Part shown: positions 27,166-35,810 of the stretch, piece by piece
Position numbering within the stretch: position 1 is the first letter of the stretch
Layout: each line of letters starts with the position of its first letter
Assembly (NCBI GenBank): GCA_019115825.1
Contig: DXCV01000061.1
Span: 1-64,000 of the forward strand
DNA: 64,000 bases
Direction of reading: 5' to 3'
Origin: Candidatus Bacteroides pullicola
GTDB lineage: Bacteria > Bacteroidota > Bacteroidia > Bacteroidales > Bacteroidaceae
Program-made: the position numbers and the translations under genes
The notes under the pieces: model-generated
Databases searched by the model: none
The model's input: the letters and a program-made list of their open reading frames with translations, nothing else
What the model was told of the DNA's origin: nothing

Positions 27166-28722
27166 ATGAGCAAGAAATTCCCCGTAGGCATACAGAGCTT
27201 TGAAGACATCCGAGCAAACGATTTCTTCTATATCGACAAGACAGACTTGGTATATCAGTTGGCCACACGAGGCAAGTACTACTTCCTAGGCCGTCCCCGC
27301 CGCTTTGGCAAAAGCCTGCTGGTCTCCACGCTGGAGGCGTATTTCCAGGGCAAGAAGGATTTGTTCAAGGGGCTGGCCTTGGAGCAACTGGAGACGGAGT
27401 GGAAGGAATATCCCGTGTTGCACCTGGACCTGAACACACAAAAGTATGATAGGCCGGAAGCCCTGCACAACATACTGAACACCCATCTGTGCTATTGGGA
27501 GAAGCTTTATGGAACCAATCCTTCTGAAACAGACGAAGGACTTCGTTTCGGGGGAATCATCCGTCGTGCCGCCACTACCACCGGCCGCCAAGTCGTCATC
27601 CTCATCGACGAATACGACAAGCCCCTGCTGCAAGCCCTCGGCAACGAGGTACTGGCTGCCGAATACCGCAGTACGCTGAAGGCCTTCTACGGTGTGGTGA
27701 AGAGTTGTGACCCTTACATCCGCTTCGCCCTGCTGACGGGAGTCTCCAAGTTCAGCAAGGTCAGCGTCTTCAGCGACTTGAACAACCTGCTGGACATCTC
27801 GATGGACCGCCGCTATTCTACCCTCTGCGGCATCACCGAGGAAGAAATCCACCGCACCCTTGAACCCGAACTGCACCAACTGGCCGAAGCCACAGGCCTG
27901 ACCTATGGAGAAGCCTGCGACAAGCTGCGCGAGATGTACGACGGCTACCACTTTAGCCGCGTCTCGCCGGGAATATACAATCCATTCAGCCTGCTCTGCA
28001 CGTTCGACAAGATGGAGTTCGGCAGCTATTGGTTCGAGACGGGCACTCCTACCTTCCTGGTCGAACTGCTGAAGCGCGACCGTTACAACCTCTATCAGAT
28101 GGCGCACGAACAGACCACCGCCGACGTGCTGAACAGTGCCGTGCCCGAATCCATCTCTTCTATCCCCGTGCTCTATCAGGCCGGCTATCTCACCCTGAAG
28201 GGCTACGACAGCCGCTTTGAACTCTACCAACTGGGCTTCCCCAACAAGGAGGTGGAGGAAGGCTTCGTCAACTTCCTGCTTCCCAACTATGCACGGATTA
28301 ATCCTGCCGAGGGACGTTTCCAAATCAGCCGCTTTGTACACGAAGTGGAGAGCGGGGACATCGACGCCTTCTTCCGCCGCCTGCAAAGTTTCTTTGCCGA
28401 CACGCCCTACGAACTGGCACGCGACCTAGAGCTTCATTACCAGAACGTCTTGTACATCGTCTTCAAACTGATAGGCTTCTACGTGCAAGCCGAATACCAT
28501 ACGTCCGAAGGCCGCATCGACCTGGTGTTGCAGACCGACCGCTATGTCTACATCATGGAGTTCAAGCTGGACGGCACCGCCGAGGAAGCCTTGCAGCAGA
28601 TAGAAGACAAGCACTATGCCCTGCCCTTTGCCACGGACAGTCGGCAAGTGTTCTGCGTGGGCGTCAACTTCAGCAACCGGACGCGGAACATTGAGCGGTG
28701 GCTGGTGCAGGAATTGCAATAA
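27166..28722 (+). CDS. AAA-ATPase_like protein with C-terminal PD-(D/E)xK nuclease domain
   Basis: The 518-residue protein has the PF09820 ATPase domain with a P-loop at residues 42-50 (G-R-P-R-R-F-G-K-S) and V-I-L-I-D-E-Y-D as Walker B. At the C-terminus is a PDDEXK_9-type nuclease fold with G-R-I-D-L-V and Y-I-M-E-F-K-L. Multiple copies are usual in gut Bacteroidetes genomes. The role is unknown; a mobile or defence-associated nuclease is suspected. A -7 box TAACTTTG is at 27132-27139 and AGAGGAC lies just before the ATG. Confidence 0.88.
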   Translation: MSKKFPVGIQSFEDIRANDFFYIDKTDLVYQLATRGKYYFLGRPRRFGKSLLVSTLEAYFQGKKDLFKGLALEQLETEWKEYPVLHLDLNTQKYDRPEALHNILNTHLCYWEKLYGTNPSETDEGLRFGGIIRRAATTTGRQVVILIDEYDKPLLQALGNEVLAAEYRSTLKAFYGVVKSCDPYIRFALLTGVSKFSKVSVFSDLNNLLDISMDRRYSTLCGITEEEIHRTLEPELHQLAEATGLTYGEACDKLREMYDGYHFSRVSPGIYNPFSLLCTFDKMEFGSYWFETGTPTFLVELLKRDRYNLYQMAHEQTTADVLNSAVPESISSIPVLYQAGYLTLKGYDSRFELYQLGFPNKEVEEGFVNFLLPNYARINPAEGRFQISRFVHEVESGDIDAFFRRLQSFFADTPYELARDLELHYQNVLYIVFKLIGFYVQAEYHTSEGRIDLVLQTDRYVYIMEFKLDGTAEEALQQIEDKHYALPFATDSRQVFCVGVNFSNRTRNIERWLVQELQ

Positions 28723-28726
28723 CCCC

Positions 28727-29071
28727 TTAAAGCACCGCCGCAATCTTCCTTACGCCGGCAAGTCTTTCCAAAAACGATTTGTCACGCTTCATGGTAATCA
28801 TGTCATAGTCCGTTTGCAGGCGCAAAAGCATATAAGCCGGGATGCCCAAAGCCTTTTCGCACAGAAGGGCGAATTTGGTGTTCACCGGACGTTTGCAGTT
28901 TACAATGTCATTCAAGACAGTGTAAGACACGCCCATATCCGCCGCGAGCTGTTTTTGTGACACGCCGCGACATTCGATTTCGTCTTTGATCAGTTCGCCC
29001 GGGTGCGTGGGTTCAAACGGCTCAAGATTGTTGGCAATCATCTTGGGGTCAATTCCTTCAATTTCAATCAT
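28727..29071 (-). CDS. higA: HigA-type antitoxin
   Basis: The 114-residue protein carries an XRE helix-turn-helix (V-S-Q-K-Q-L-A-A-D-M-G-V-S-Y-T-V-L-N-D-I) after the T-H-P-G-E-L-I-K-D-E-I signature of HigA antitoxins. It follows its toxin gene by 7 bp and should neutralise HigB and repress the shared promoter. Toxin-first order is the normal higBA layout. Confidence 0.88.
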   Translation of the reverse strand: MIEIEGIDPKMIANNLEPFEPTHPGELIKDEIECRGVSQKQLAADMGVSYTVLNDIVNCKRPVNTKFALLCEKALGIPAYMLLRLQTDYDMITMKRDKSFLERLAGVRKIAAVL

Positions 29072-29078
29072 GGCGAAT

Positions 29079-29381
29079 TTATTTATAATGGTTTGACAAT
29101 TCGAGTATATTGCAAACAGTAATGACAGACTCGGACACGGTGAATTCGATTCGGTATTGGTCGTTTACCCTTATGGAAGAGATACCTGTCTTGTCGCCTT
29201 TCAAAACTTCGTAATGCAAAGAAGGGAACAAGAACAAATCTTCCACCTTGTCTGCGCTTTTCAGATAGTCTATTCCTTTTTTATACCGCTTTATGATGTC
29301 GGGCTGAAAACGGTGTTTCTTGTCACCTTTCCCAGTTTCATAAAGCTCACGCAGATAGTCCTTGTCGAATGCTACAATCAT
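29079..29381 (-). CDS. higB: HigB/RelE-type mRNA interferase toxin
   Basis: The 100-residue protein has the HigB pattern: Y-K-K-G-I-D-Y-L-K, F-P-S-L-H-Y-E-V-L-K-G-D, then S-I-R-V-N-D-Q-Y-R-I-E-F-T-V, where the R-V-N-x-Q-Y-R-I segment is diagnostic. It would cut ribosome-bound mRNA. It is the first gene of the higBA pair. Confidence 0.85.
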   Translation of the reverse strand: MIVAFDKDYLRELYETGKGDKKHRFQPDIIKRYKKGIDYLKSADKVEDLFLFPSLHYEVLKGDKTGISSIRVNDQYRIEFTVSESVITVCNILELSNHYK

Positions 29382-29398
29382 ATTGTTTTACCGTTTAC

Positions 29399-29414
29399 GC
29401 CTACAAAGGTAGGC
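29399..29414 (-). promoter_or_regulatory. higBA promoter with overlapping palindromic operator
   Basis: GCCTAC-AAAG-GTAGGC is a perfect inverted repeat that overlaps the leftward -7 box (plus-strand CAAAGGTA at 29404-29411). This placement suits autorepression by HigA. Confidence 0.7.
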
Positions 29415-29528
29415 TTTTCCCTGAAAATTCGCAAATAAGTTGATTTTATTCCTCAAAAGAGGACTGTATACGCAGAGTATATCTTCTTTTAATGCTACTC
29501 ACAGATAGGATATTTCCCGAATAACCCG

Positions 29529-29536
29529 TATCTTTG
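29529..29536 (+). promoter_or_regulatory. -7 box of typA
   Basis: TATCTTTG, followed 23 bp later by the typA ATG. Confidence 0.65.
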
Positions 29537-29559
29537 CGCCCGGAAACAATAGGTATTAT

Positions 29560-31365
29560 ATGCAGAACATTAGAAACATTGCCATCATCGCCCACGTGGA
29601 CCATGGCAAGACTACACTGGTAGACAAGATGCTGCTGGCCGGAAACCTCTTCCGGAGCAACCAGAGCACAGGTGAGTTAATGCTGGATAACAACGACCTG
29701 GAGCGAGAACGAGGCATCACCATCCTCTCGAAGAACGTCTCCATCAACTACAAAGGTACCAAAATCAACATCATAGACACCCCGGGACACAGCGACTTCG
29801 GTGGCGAAGTGGAGCGCGTGCTCAACATGGCCGACGGCTGCCTGCTGCTGGTGGATGCTTTCGAAGGCCCCATGCCGCAGACGCGCTTCGTACTACAGAA
29901 GGCTCTGCAAATCGGCTTGAAGCCCATCGTGGTGGTGAACAAAGTAGACAAGCCCAACTGCCGCCCCGAAGAGGTGTACGAAATGGTATTCGACCTGATG
30001 TTCAGCCTCAACGCCACAGAAGAGCAGTTGGACTTCCCCGTCATCTACGGCTCGGCCAAAAATAACTGGATGAGCACCGACTGGAAACAACCGACGGACA
30101 ACATCACCACCCTTTTAGACTGCATCATCGAGCATATCCCCGCCCCCGAACAACTGGAGGGCACGCCCCAAATGCTGATTACGTCACTGGACTATTCGTC
30201 CTATACGGGCCGTATCGCCGTGGGCCGCGTACACCGCGGCACGCTGAAGGAGGGCATGAACGTCTCCCTCGCCAAGCGCGACGGTACCATTCTGAAGACC
30301 AAGATTAAAGAGTTGCACACCTTTGAGGGCATGGGCCGCAAGCGTGTGCCCGAAGTATCCTCCGGCGACATCTGTGCCCTGGTGGGTATTGAGGGCTTCG
30401 AGATTGGCGACACCATCTGCGACTACGAGAACCCTGAACCGCTGCCCCCCATCGCCATTGACGAGCCGACGATGAGCATGCTGTTCACCATCAATGATTC
30501 GCCTTTCTTCGGTCGCGAAGGCAAGTTCGTCACTTCGCGCCACATTCAGGACCGCTTGACGAAGGAATTGGACAAGAACTTGGCCTTGCGTGTCCGCAAG
30601 AGCGAGGAAGACGGCAAGTGGGTGGTTTCGGGCCGGGGCGTGCTGCACCTCTCCGTGCTCATCGAGACCATGCGCCGCGAGGGCTACGAGTTGCAGGTGG
30701 GCCAGCCGCAAGTCATCTTCAAGGAGATTGACGGCGTGCGCTGCGAGCCGGTGGAAGAACTGACGGTGAACGTGCCCGAGGAATTTGCCAGCAAGATTAT
30801 CGACATGGTGACGCGCCGCAAGGGCGAGATGGTGAAGATGGAGACCGCCGGTGGCGACCGGGTGAACCTGGAGTTCGACATGCCCTCGCGCGGCATTATC
30901 GGTCTGCGCACCAATGTGCTGACTGCCAGCCAGGGCGAGGCTATCATGGCACACCGCTTCAAGGAATACCAGCCGTACAAGGGCGAGATTGAACGTCGCA
31001 CCAACGGTTCGATGATTGCCATGGAGACGGGCACCGCCTTTGCCTACGCCATCGACAAGTTGCAAGACCGTGGCCGCTTCTTCATCTTCCCGCAAGAGGA
31101 AGTCTATGCCGGACAAGTCGTGGGCGAGCACAGCCACGAAAACGACTTGGTGGTGAACGTCACTAAGAGCAAGAAGCTGACCAACATGCGTGCCAGCGGC
31201 TCGGACGAAAAGGCCCGCCTGATTCCGCCCGTACAGTTCTCCCTGGAAGAGGCATTGGAATACATCAAGGCGGATGAATACGTCGAAGTGACGCCCAAGT
31301 CGATGCGTATGCGCAAGATTATCCTCGACGAGCTGGAGCGCAAGCGCGCCAACCGCAAGGACTGA
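29560..31365 (+). CDS. typA: Translational GTPase TypA/BipA
   Basis: The 601-residue ribosome-associated GTPase has G1 A-H-V-D-H-G-K-T at residues 11-18, a G2/G3 region with E-R-G-I-T-I and D-T-P-G-H-S-D-F, G4 N-K-V-D-K and the EF-G-like C-terminal domains. It assists 50S assembly and stress adaptation. The length is normal. It is the last clear host gene before the mobile element. Confidence 0.96.
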   Translation: MQNIRNIAIIAHVDHGKTTLVDKMLLAGNLFRSNQSTGELMLDNNDLERERGITILSKNVSINYKGTKINIIDTPGHSDFGGEVERVLNMADGCLLLVDAFEGPMPQTRFVLQKALQIGLKPIVVVNKVDKPNCRPEEVYEMVFDLMFSLNATEEQLDFPVIYGSAKNNWMSTDWKQPTDNITTLLDCIIEHIPAPEQLEGTPQMLITSLDYSSYTGRIAVGRVHRGTLKEGMNVSLAKRDGTILKTKIKELHTFEGMGRKRVPEVSSGDICALVGIEGFEIGDTICDYENPEPLPPIAIDEPTMSMLFTINDSPFFGREGKFVTSRHIQDRLTKELDKNLALRVRKSEEDGKWVVSGRGVLHLSVLIETMRREGYELQVGQPQVIFKEIDGVRCEPVEELTVNVPEEFASKIIDMVTRRKGEMVKMETAGGDRVNLEFDMPSRGIIGLRTNVLTASQGEAIMAHRFKEYQPYKGEIERRTNGSMIAMETGTAFAYAIDKLQDRGRFFIFPQEEVYAGQVVGEHSHENDLVVNVTKSKKLTNMRASGSDEKARLIPPVQFSLEEALEYIKADEYVEVTPKSMRMRKIILDELERKRANRKD

Positions 31366-31390
31366 TTCTTTTCTTCTTATAATATAATAG

Positions 31391-31433
31391 GCGCGGATTG
31401 GCGCGGGTCATACCCGTACAATCCGCGTTTTTT
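31391..31433 (+). terminator. Intrinsic terminator after typA
   Basis: CGCGGATTG (31392-31400) pairs with CAATCCGCG (31419-31427), with an inner CGGGT/ACCCG stem, followed by TTTTTT. Confidence 0.88.
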
Positions 31434-32146
31434 GTACGCATTCTTTGAACATACGGGATAAACGCCACAACTGCAGAAGACAAGACGATTAACAAACGCC
31501 TTTTTAAATATGTCCGCCCACCCCTATCCCCGGCGTGAACGTTGCAAAGGTACGGCAATATCCTAAATATGCGTAAACCACACAAGAGTTAAATATAATG
31601 AGAAGGGGGAAGAAACGGGGCAAAGATGGACACAAGATGTGCGATTTTTTGCCCGGATTGTTTGAGATGTGAATTTTAATATATACCTTTGCCCCATCCA
31701 GCTAGCCCAGTGGGGTTAGTGGGTATATACTATTTTTAATAAAGGCGTTTACCAAAACGTGATCTTCTGAACTCAAATCTCGCAAGTGTGTAATGATATT
31801 TTATAACTATCACAATATCAATACATTATAATATACGCATAAGAAACAAGGAACAAAATAGAAACAAAATGTCTATTTATTATGTTTTTTGTTCCTTCCA
31901 CGTTTCAGATGTTTTTCCTTGTTTCCCTTGCTTGGTATTAGCTTGTATCTTGAACCTGTTTGGGGCATTGCAAAGATAATGAATTTTGGGGTGGATATTT
32001 TTTTGCTGGCCAAAAGAAAAAGCCAGTTTGGCCTTTTTCCCTGCCTCACGCCGCCACGAACAACACTGAACGAATTTACCTGCAACTTCACATTTATACT
32101 TTTCTTTGGTTTAGGATATATATACTAATGGAGTAAAGTAAAGCGC
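31434..32146. other. Gene-free boundary region between host and element
   Basis: No coding frame is supported over ~700 bp. It contains AAACGCCTTT near 31496 with its reverse complement AAAGGCGTTT near 31742. There are a leftward TACCTTTG box (plus-strand 31545-31552), a rightward TACCTTTG near 31684 and a leftward TATCTTTG (plus-strand 31971-31978). A stem AAAAAGCCA/TGGCCTTTTT lies at 32017-32038. Two sites, GTACCTTTGC (minus strand) and ATACCTTTGC (plus), resemble the GTAnnTTTGC target used by CTnDOT-type integrases, so the left junction probably lies here. Confidence 0.4.
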
Positions 32147-32336
32147 AAGCGTCCGTAAACCATCTGCCGGTTCAGGCAAGTCCCCATTTTATTTTTTGGC
32201 CAGCACCCTTTTGTAGGCAGTTCCAATTATATCCATGTTCATCCTCGCCATTGCACTGCTTCTTTCAGGCTGTTTGACATAATTGTGCCGCAAAGGAAAC
32301 TCCCATGCCGTGCTTCCTTGCAAGGTCGGCGCCTTG
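32147..32336. repeat. 190-bp intergenic repeat, copy 1
   Basis: This segment is closely similar to 33485-33675 from AAGCGTCC to GCCTTGC, apart from a divergent patch near 32165-32190. It includes a leftward near-match to the -7 box (CAAAGGAA at 32291). It lies upstream of the first leader-controlled operon of the element. Confidence 0.85.
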
Positions 32337-32438
32337 CTCCTTTTGGAAATAATCGGTATCTCTTTTACCATACCCCTCTTGTTATATCAACTGTCCTTTA
32401 TCTCGCCCTCCTGCCGTCACCGTTTGGTTTTATTGATG

Positions 32439-32642
32439 CAAAGGTCGGCCATCGCGCCTGATGACAACGGCTTGAAATGGATTTCTTGCAAATTCTTCCT
32501 CCTTGTGGAGCGTAATTGGCAAGAAAAGCCGCTGCATGAGGCTTTCCCGATAGCCGTGCCCCGGCATCGATAAAACTCCAAAATCGGTCACGGCAAGTAG
32601 AACCGATAGAAGGGGAAAGTATAACTATAAAAAATAAACAAT
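32439..32642 (+). promoter_or_regulatory. Element leader module 1
   Basis: A weak reverse -7 box (CAAAGGTC, 32439-32446) is followed by a hairpin at 32482-32526: TTTCTTGC/GCAAGAAA, AATT/AATT, an internal loop CTTC opposite CGT, then CTCC/GGAG closed by TTGT. A purine box GGGGAAAGTATA starts near 32612, and the ATG follows at 32643. Confidence 0.65.
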
Positions 32643-32957
32643 ATGTCATTCAGAACATTTATGGAAGATTGCGGTTACAAGGTGCAAAACACTTTTTGGG
32701 AAGATTTCTCAACTGCAGATGCGTTTGGCCCAAGTGCCATTCAAAACGCCTACAACCTTGCGTTTAAGTCGTGGAAACACAACTACAAGTATCTTACGGA
32801 GTTGGTATTGGTACTCAACCACAAGATTTGGCAGCACTACAAGAAACATCCCCAACTTGCCATATTGTATAATACCCTTTGGCAGCAGGCTGACCAGTTT
32901 GCTATGGATAATCTGAAAGATGACGAGTTGGATTACTTTCTGGAAGTAACGGACTAA
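32643..32957 (+). CDS. Element accessory protein, 104 residues, unknown function
   Basis: A mostly helical soluble protein, rich in aromatic residues and with an acidic C-terminus (D-D-E-L-D-Y-F-L-E-V-T-D). No motif is recognised. It is the first gene behind leader module 1 and lies 12 bp before the LPD11-like gene. The start follows an A-rich sequence that serves as the ribosome site in this phylum. Confidence 0.65.
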   Translation: MSFRTFMEDCGYKVQNTFWEDFSTADAFGPSAIQNAYNLAFKSWKHNYKYLTELVLVLNHKIWQHYKKHPQLAILYNTLWQQADQFAMDNLKDDELDYFLEVTD

Positions 32958-32969
32958 CTATAAAACCAA

Positions 32970-33296
32970 ATGATTATGATAGAAAAGAAACAAATTACCC
33001 CACGAACTACAACGCTTGACGATATTGTAAACCGAGATTTGAGATTTCGATATATGTTACTCTCACGCTTGCAGTCTGATTGTGATTATTATCTGAATTA
33101 CGGCAACAGGTTTCCGGGATGCCTATGGGCAGGCAACGAGCAGAGGCAAATCGAAGCGATGATAAAGTTGCACGAGAGTTTCAATAAAGATGAAAAACCC
33201 GAATGGCTGACTATGGAGGAAATCTTGGAATATGACAAAAATATGAACCCCCCTCTCCGGTTTCGGATGAAGATGCAAACCCAAAGGGATGGATAG
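32970..33296 (+). CDS. LPD11-like accessory protein
   Basis: The 108-residue protein contains Y-M-L-L-S-R-L-Q-S-D-C-D-Y-Y-L-N-Y-G-N-R, then L-W-A-G-N-E-Q-R-Q-I-E-A-M-I-K-L and P-E-W-L-T-M-E-E-I. This pattern matches the large-polyvalent-protein-associated domain LPD11 found in Bacteroidetes mobile elements. The biochemical role of the domain is unknown. A second Met at 32976 is an alternative start. A terminator follows. Confidence 0.68.
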   Translation: MIMIEKKQITPRTTTLDDIVNRDLRFRYMLLSRLQSDCDYYLNYGNRFPGCLWAGNEQRQIEAMIKLHESFNKDEKPEWLTMEEILEYDKNMNPPLRFRMKMQTQRDG

Positions 33297-33324
33297 TCAT
33301 CCAAAATGGTATGCTGACAAGCAA

Positions 33325-33346
33325 AGAGCGGTTTGGACCGCTTTTT
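33325..33346 (+). terminator. Intrinsic terminator
   Basis: AGCGGT-TTGG-ACCGCT followed by five T. Confidence 0.85.
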
Positions 33347-33484
33347 GTTTGCACGGCAGTCCGTCCGTACTTTTGGAACAAGTCGTGCTTGTTATATTCC
33401 CTTTTATATTCCGCTTCGTCCCTACTGTTTTAGGGCAGTATATCTTTTCTATCGGTTTACATGGAATGGTCGCATCCTGACGTA

Positions 33485-33675
33485 AAGCGTCCATAAACCA
33501 TCTGACGCTTCCGACAGGTGTCTGTTTCCTTTTTTGGCCAGCACCCTTTTGTAGGCTGTGCCGATTATATCCTTGTTACCCCTCGCCATTGCGCTGCTTC
33601 TTCCGGGCAGCTTGACATAATTGTGTCGCAAAGGTAACTCCCATGCCATGCTTCCTTGCAAGGTCGGTGCCTTGC
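33485..33675. repeat. 190-bp intergenic repeat, copy 2
   Basis: Second copy of the 32147-32336 repeat, co-linear with it. Here the reverse -7 box is perfect (CAAAGGTA, 33629-33636). In both copies a leftward frame encoding D-I-I-G-T-A-Y-K-R-V-L-A-K-K is kept open. Confidence 0.85.
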
Positions 33676-33835
33676 GGTTCATTGCCGAAATCTCCACCTA
33701 CACCTTGTGAGGTAGTATTTCGTCTTGAAACCTTGCCGGAGCGGCATGGAACCTTTCGAGGCGACAAAATTATAGTCAAGCCCGAAAGTAGCAGAGCTAC
33801 ATGAGGGAAATGAATAAACCTAAAAACTGAAGATT
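33629..33835 (+). promoter_or_regulatory. Element leader module 2
   Basis: Reverse -7 box at 33629-33636, then 49 bp to a hairpin at 33686-33722: CGAAAT/ATTTCG, an internal loop CTCC opposite AGT, then ACCT-(A)-CAC/GTG-AGGT with a CTT loop. GAGGGAAATGA follows near 33803 and the ATG is at 33836. Confidence 0.7.
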
Positions 33836-34132
33836 ATGGCAAACTATGCGACCAATCTGTTCTATGCGGAGACACAGAACGGAAACGACCTTAAAAAGGT
33901 GGAGGACTATTTGGAAAAGAACTTTTGTGATTGTTATGTAAACAGGCTGGAGAACGCCATTGATTGTGAGTTTTCCTCAAAATGGATTTATCCCGAAGAA
34001 ATGATTGACAATATGCTTTCCCTTTTGAAGGACAAGAACGACATTTACATCAGGGTGTTGACCCACGAACTTTGCAATGAGTATGTGAGTTTCAGGGTGT
34101 ACCAAAACGGGAAATGGGATGTCAAGTGTTGA
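33836..34132 (+). CDS. Element accessory protein, 98 residues, unknown function
   Basis: A small acidic protein with the conserved-looking segments F-C-D-C-Y-V-N-R-L-E-N-A-I-D-C-E-F and E-Y-V-S-F-R-V-Y-Q-N-G-K-W. It may form an alpha/beta fold. No known family is recognised. It is the first gene of a three-gene set behind leader module 2. Confidence 0.62.
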   Translation: MANYATNLFYAETQNGNDLKKVEDYLEKNFCDCYVNRLENAIDCEFSSKWIYPEEMIDNMLSLLKDKNDIYIRVLTHELCNEYVSFRVYQNGKWDVKC

Positions 34133-34155
34133 AAACAATAAAATCAGACAGGACT

Positions 34156-34332
34156 ATGTGCAGACATGGTGATGAAACCGACCTCGTCGGCTGTAGTTGT
34201 ACGTTGCTGGAGCCGTACAAGGGATATACGGACGGAGAAGTGGTATGGGATTACGGACGCGAGGTGGTCGTGAGGCTGATAAACGGCAAGGAGGTCGTAA
34301 GAGGCCGTGATGATGTGCTTGTATTTGATTAA
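34156..34332 (+). CDS. Element accessory protein, 58 residues
   Basis: A short frame starting M-C-R-H-G-D-E-T and containing V-W-D-Y-G-R-E-V-V-V-R-L-I-N-G-K-E-V-V, a beta-rich pattern. An in-frame ATG at 34114 would overlap the previous gene, so 34156 is chosen. The function is unknown and it is co-directional with its neighbours. Confidence 0.5.
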   Translation: MCRHGDETDLVGCSCTLLEPYKGYTDGEVVWDYGREVVVRLINGKEVVRGRDDVLVFD

Positions 34333-34352
34333 CCCTTATAAAATTGATTGTT

Positions 34353-34640
34353 ATGTTGTATGATTACAGGAATGAGGACAAAAGGCCAATGTGCCTGACA
34401 CTGGAGAACGGATTGACCATCGAGGGTGAGTTCATCGACTTGAGGATTTCCGTGGAAACATTGCCGAAAGGCAAAACTTGGTATCAACTTCGCCATGCGG
34501 ATGATGACGACACAGGACCGGCAACCGTCAAGAACGGTTGTGTGGCGGTAAACTTCTTCGGCACATTGATATGCGAGCCGATAAGCGGCATTGAGAACAA
34601 CGAGGAAATAGCCATTACGGAATGGGGCTTTTGTGATTGA
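34353..34640 (+). CDS. LPD28-like accessory protein
   Basis: The 95-residue protein reads R-P-M-C-L-T-L-E-N-G-L-T-I-E-G-E-F-I-D, then W-Y-Q-L-R-H-A-D-D-D and C-V-A-V-N-F-F-G-T-L-I-C-E-P-I. This resembles small proteins annotated as LPD28 in Bacteroidetes mobile elements, but the assignment is from memory of the pattern and tentative. It is last of the module-2 set, followed by a hairpin-forming stretch without a T-run (about 34658-34692). Confidence 0.6.
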   Translation: MLYDYRNEDKRPMCLTLENGLTIEGEFIDLRISVETLPKGKTWYQLRHADDDDTGPATVKNGCVAVNFFGTLICEPISGIENNEEIAITEWGFCD

Positions 34641-35180
34641 GATTTCCTTTGAGCAAGGGATGGATTGGGTGGATGACTTCCACACAATCCATTCCCCCCC
34701 ATAACCTTTTATACCATCTTTATAGGCTTGGCCATTCTTCCATTTATACGCACTTCCCATAGCCTGTGGTTCCCTTTTATAAACACTGTTCCGCTCGCCG
34801 GAAGGCATCCACGCCGCTTTAAGGGATGTCGGACATTGCCTTTCCGTTTTTTTCCGTTTTCCTTTCCTCTTCGGTCGGACAGAACCGGCGACCATGCAGT
34901 TATGCTTCCGCCTTTTTCTTTTGGCCGACAAGACACTCCGGGCTTTTCCCCCACAGGAGGCATCCCGCTTTTCCAGGTCGAGCCATGCGCTTTTTTGCGC
35001 CTCCATACAGACAATACGGCTCAATGGCTTTCAACGCCTGATCCACAGCTTTTATGCCGGTTGCCGGAAACGCAGCCGCTTGCCTGAACATGCGGATGGC
35101 CCTTGCAGCAAAACCGTGTGAAGTGTTTTCCTTCACTTTTTCTGAATTGCCCTTTTGAGAAGCCACTCATTTTTCCAATG
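34641..35180. other. Gene-free interval before the ssb leader
   Basis: About 540 bp with no convincing gene. Several rightward stretches of CTTTTATA and TTCC-rich sequence occur. Leftward frames such as 34900-35166 are open, but start at GTG and have composition unlike a gene. The interval may be decayed sequence between accessory operons. Confidence 0.4.
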
Positions 35181-35388
35181 CAAAGTTAGCGTCCCGCTTC
35201 GATGGCTATGAATGGCCATCTTGTGTGGGCGTTCCACTCCTGCCAATAAAATAGTCCGGAATCTTCCTTTATTTTCCTGCACAAAATAAAGAGTATTCAG
35301 TCCGATTTTCATGGCTTGGCCACATTGGTACGGGACTGCTTGTTCTTGCATGTAAAAATTAAGTTTCACTTCTAAAAAACAATTCATT
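35181..35388 (+). promoter_or_regulatory. Element leader module 3 (ssb)
   Basis: Reverse -7 box CAAAGTTA (35181-35188), hairpin 35259-35298 with GAAT/ATTC, internal loop CTTC opposite AGT, then the 9-bp stem CTTTATTTT/AAAATAAAG with a CCTGCAC loop. The ATG is at 35389. The purine box is less clear here than in the other modules. Confidence 0.68.
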
Positions 35389-35772
35389 ATGAAAAAGTTT
35401 CAAAACAGCTTCACAGTTTCAGGTTTCGTAGGCAAGGACGCAGAAATCCGCCAGTTCACCAATGCAAGCGTAGCCCGTTTCCCCTTGGCAATCGGCCGCC
35501 AGGAAACCAACGGCGATGAAACCAAGCGCGTATCGGCTTTCGCCAATATGGAAGTATGGCGCAAGAACGAGCATACGGAATCGTTCGACCAGTTGACCAA
35601 AGGCGCGCTGCTCACCTTTGAGGGATATTTCAAGCCAGAGGAATGGACCGACAAGGACGGCGTAAAGCACAACCGCGTCATCTTGGTCGCCACCAAGTTC
35701 TATCCCGTTCCCGAAGAGGAAGAGGCTCCTGCCGAGCAGAAAAAGGCGGAGAAGAAGAAAGGCAAGCAATAA
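35389..35772 (+). CDS. ssb: Single-stranded DNA-binding protein (element-encoded)
   Basis: The 127-residue OB-fold protein has the Ssb N-terminal pattern (F-V-G-K-D-A-E-I-R-Q-F, A-R-F-P-L-A-I, V-E-x-x... as M-E-V-W-R-K) and a charged, Lys/Glu-rich C-terminal tail without the usual acidic D-D-I-P-F tip. Element-borne SSBs protect transferred single strands. It has its own leader and terminator, so it is a single-gene unit. Confidence 0.85.
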   Translation: MKKFQNSFTVSGFVGKDAEIRQFTNASVARFPLAIGRQETNGDETKRVSAFANMEVWRKNEHTESFDQLTKGALLTFEGYFKPEEWTDKDGVKHNRVILVATKFYPVPEEEEAPAEQKKAEKKKGKQ

Positions 35773-35790
35773 TCCTGCCATCCCACAAAG

Positions 35791-35810
35791 CGGCCTTCGG
35801 GCCGTTTTTT
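35791..35810 (+). terminator. Intrinsic terminator after ssb
   Basis: CGGCC-TTCG-GGCCG followed by six T; a stable UUCG tetraloop. Confidence 0.92.

Noticed and set aside
31680-31760. A tRNA-like sequence at the element edge
   Set aside because: The CCCCA/TGGGG stem lacks an acceptor stem, T-loop and anticodon arm in tRNA order.
34900-35166. Leftward 88-residue frame before ssb
   Set aside because: It starts at GTG, has a composition unlike neighbouring genes and no recognisable pattern.
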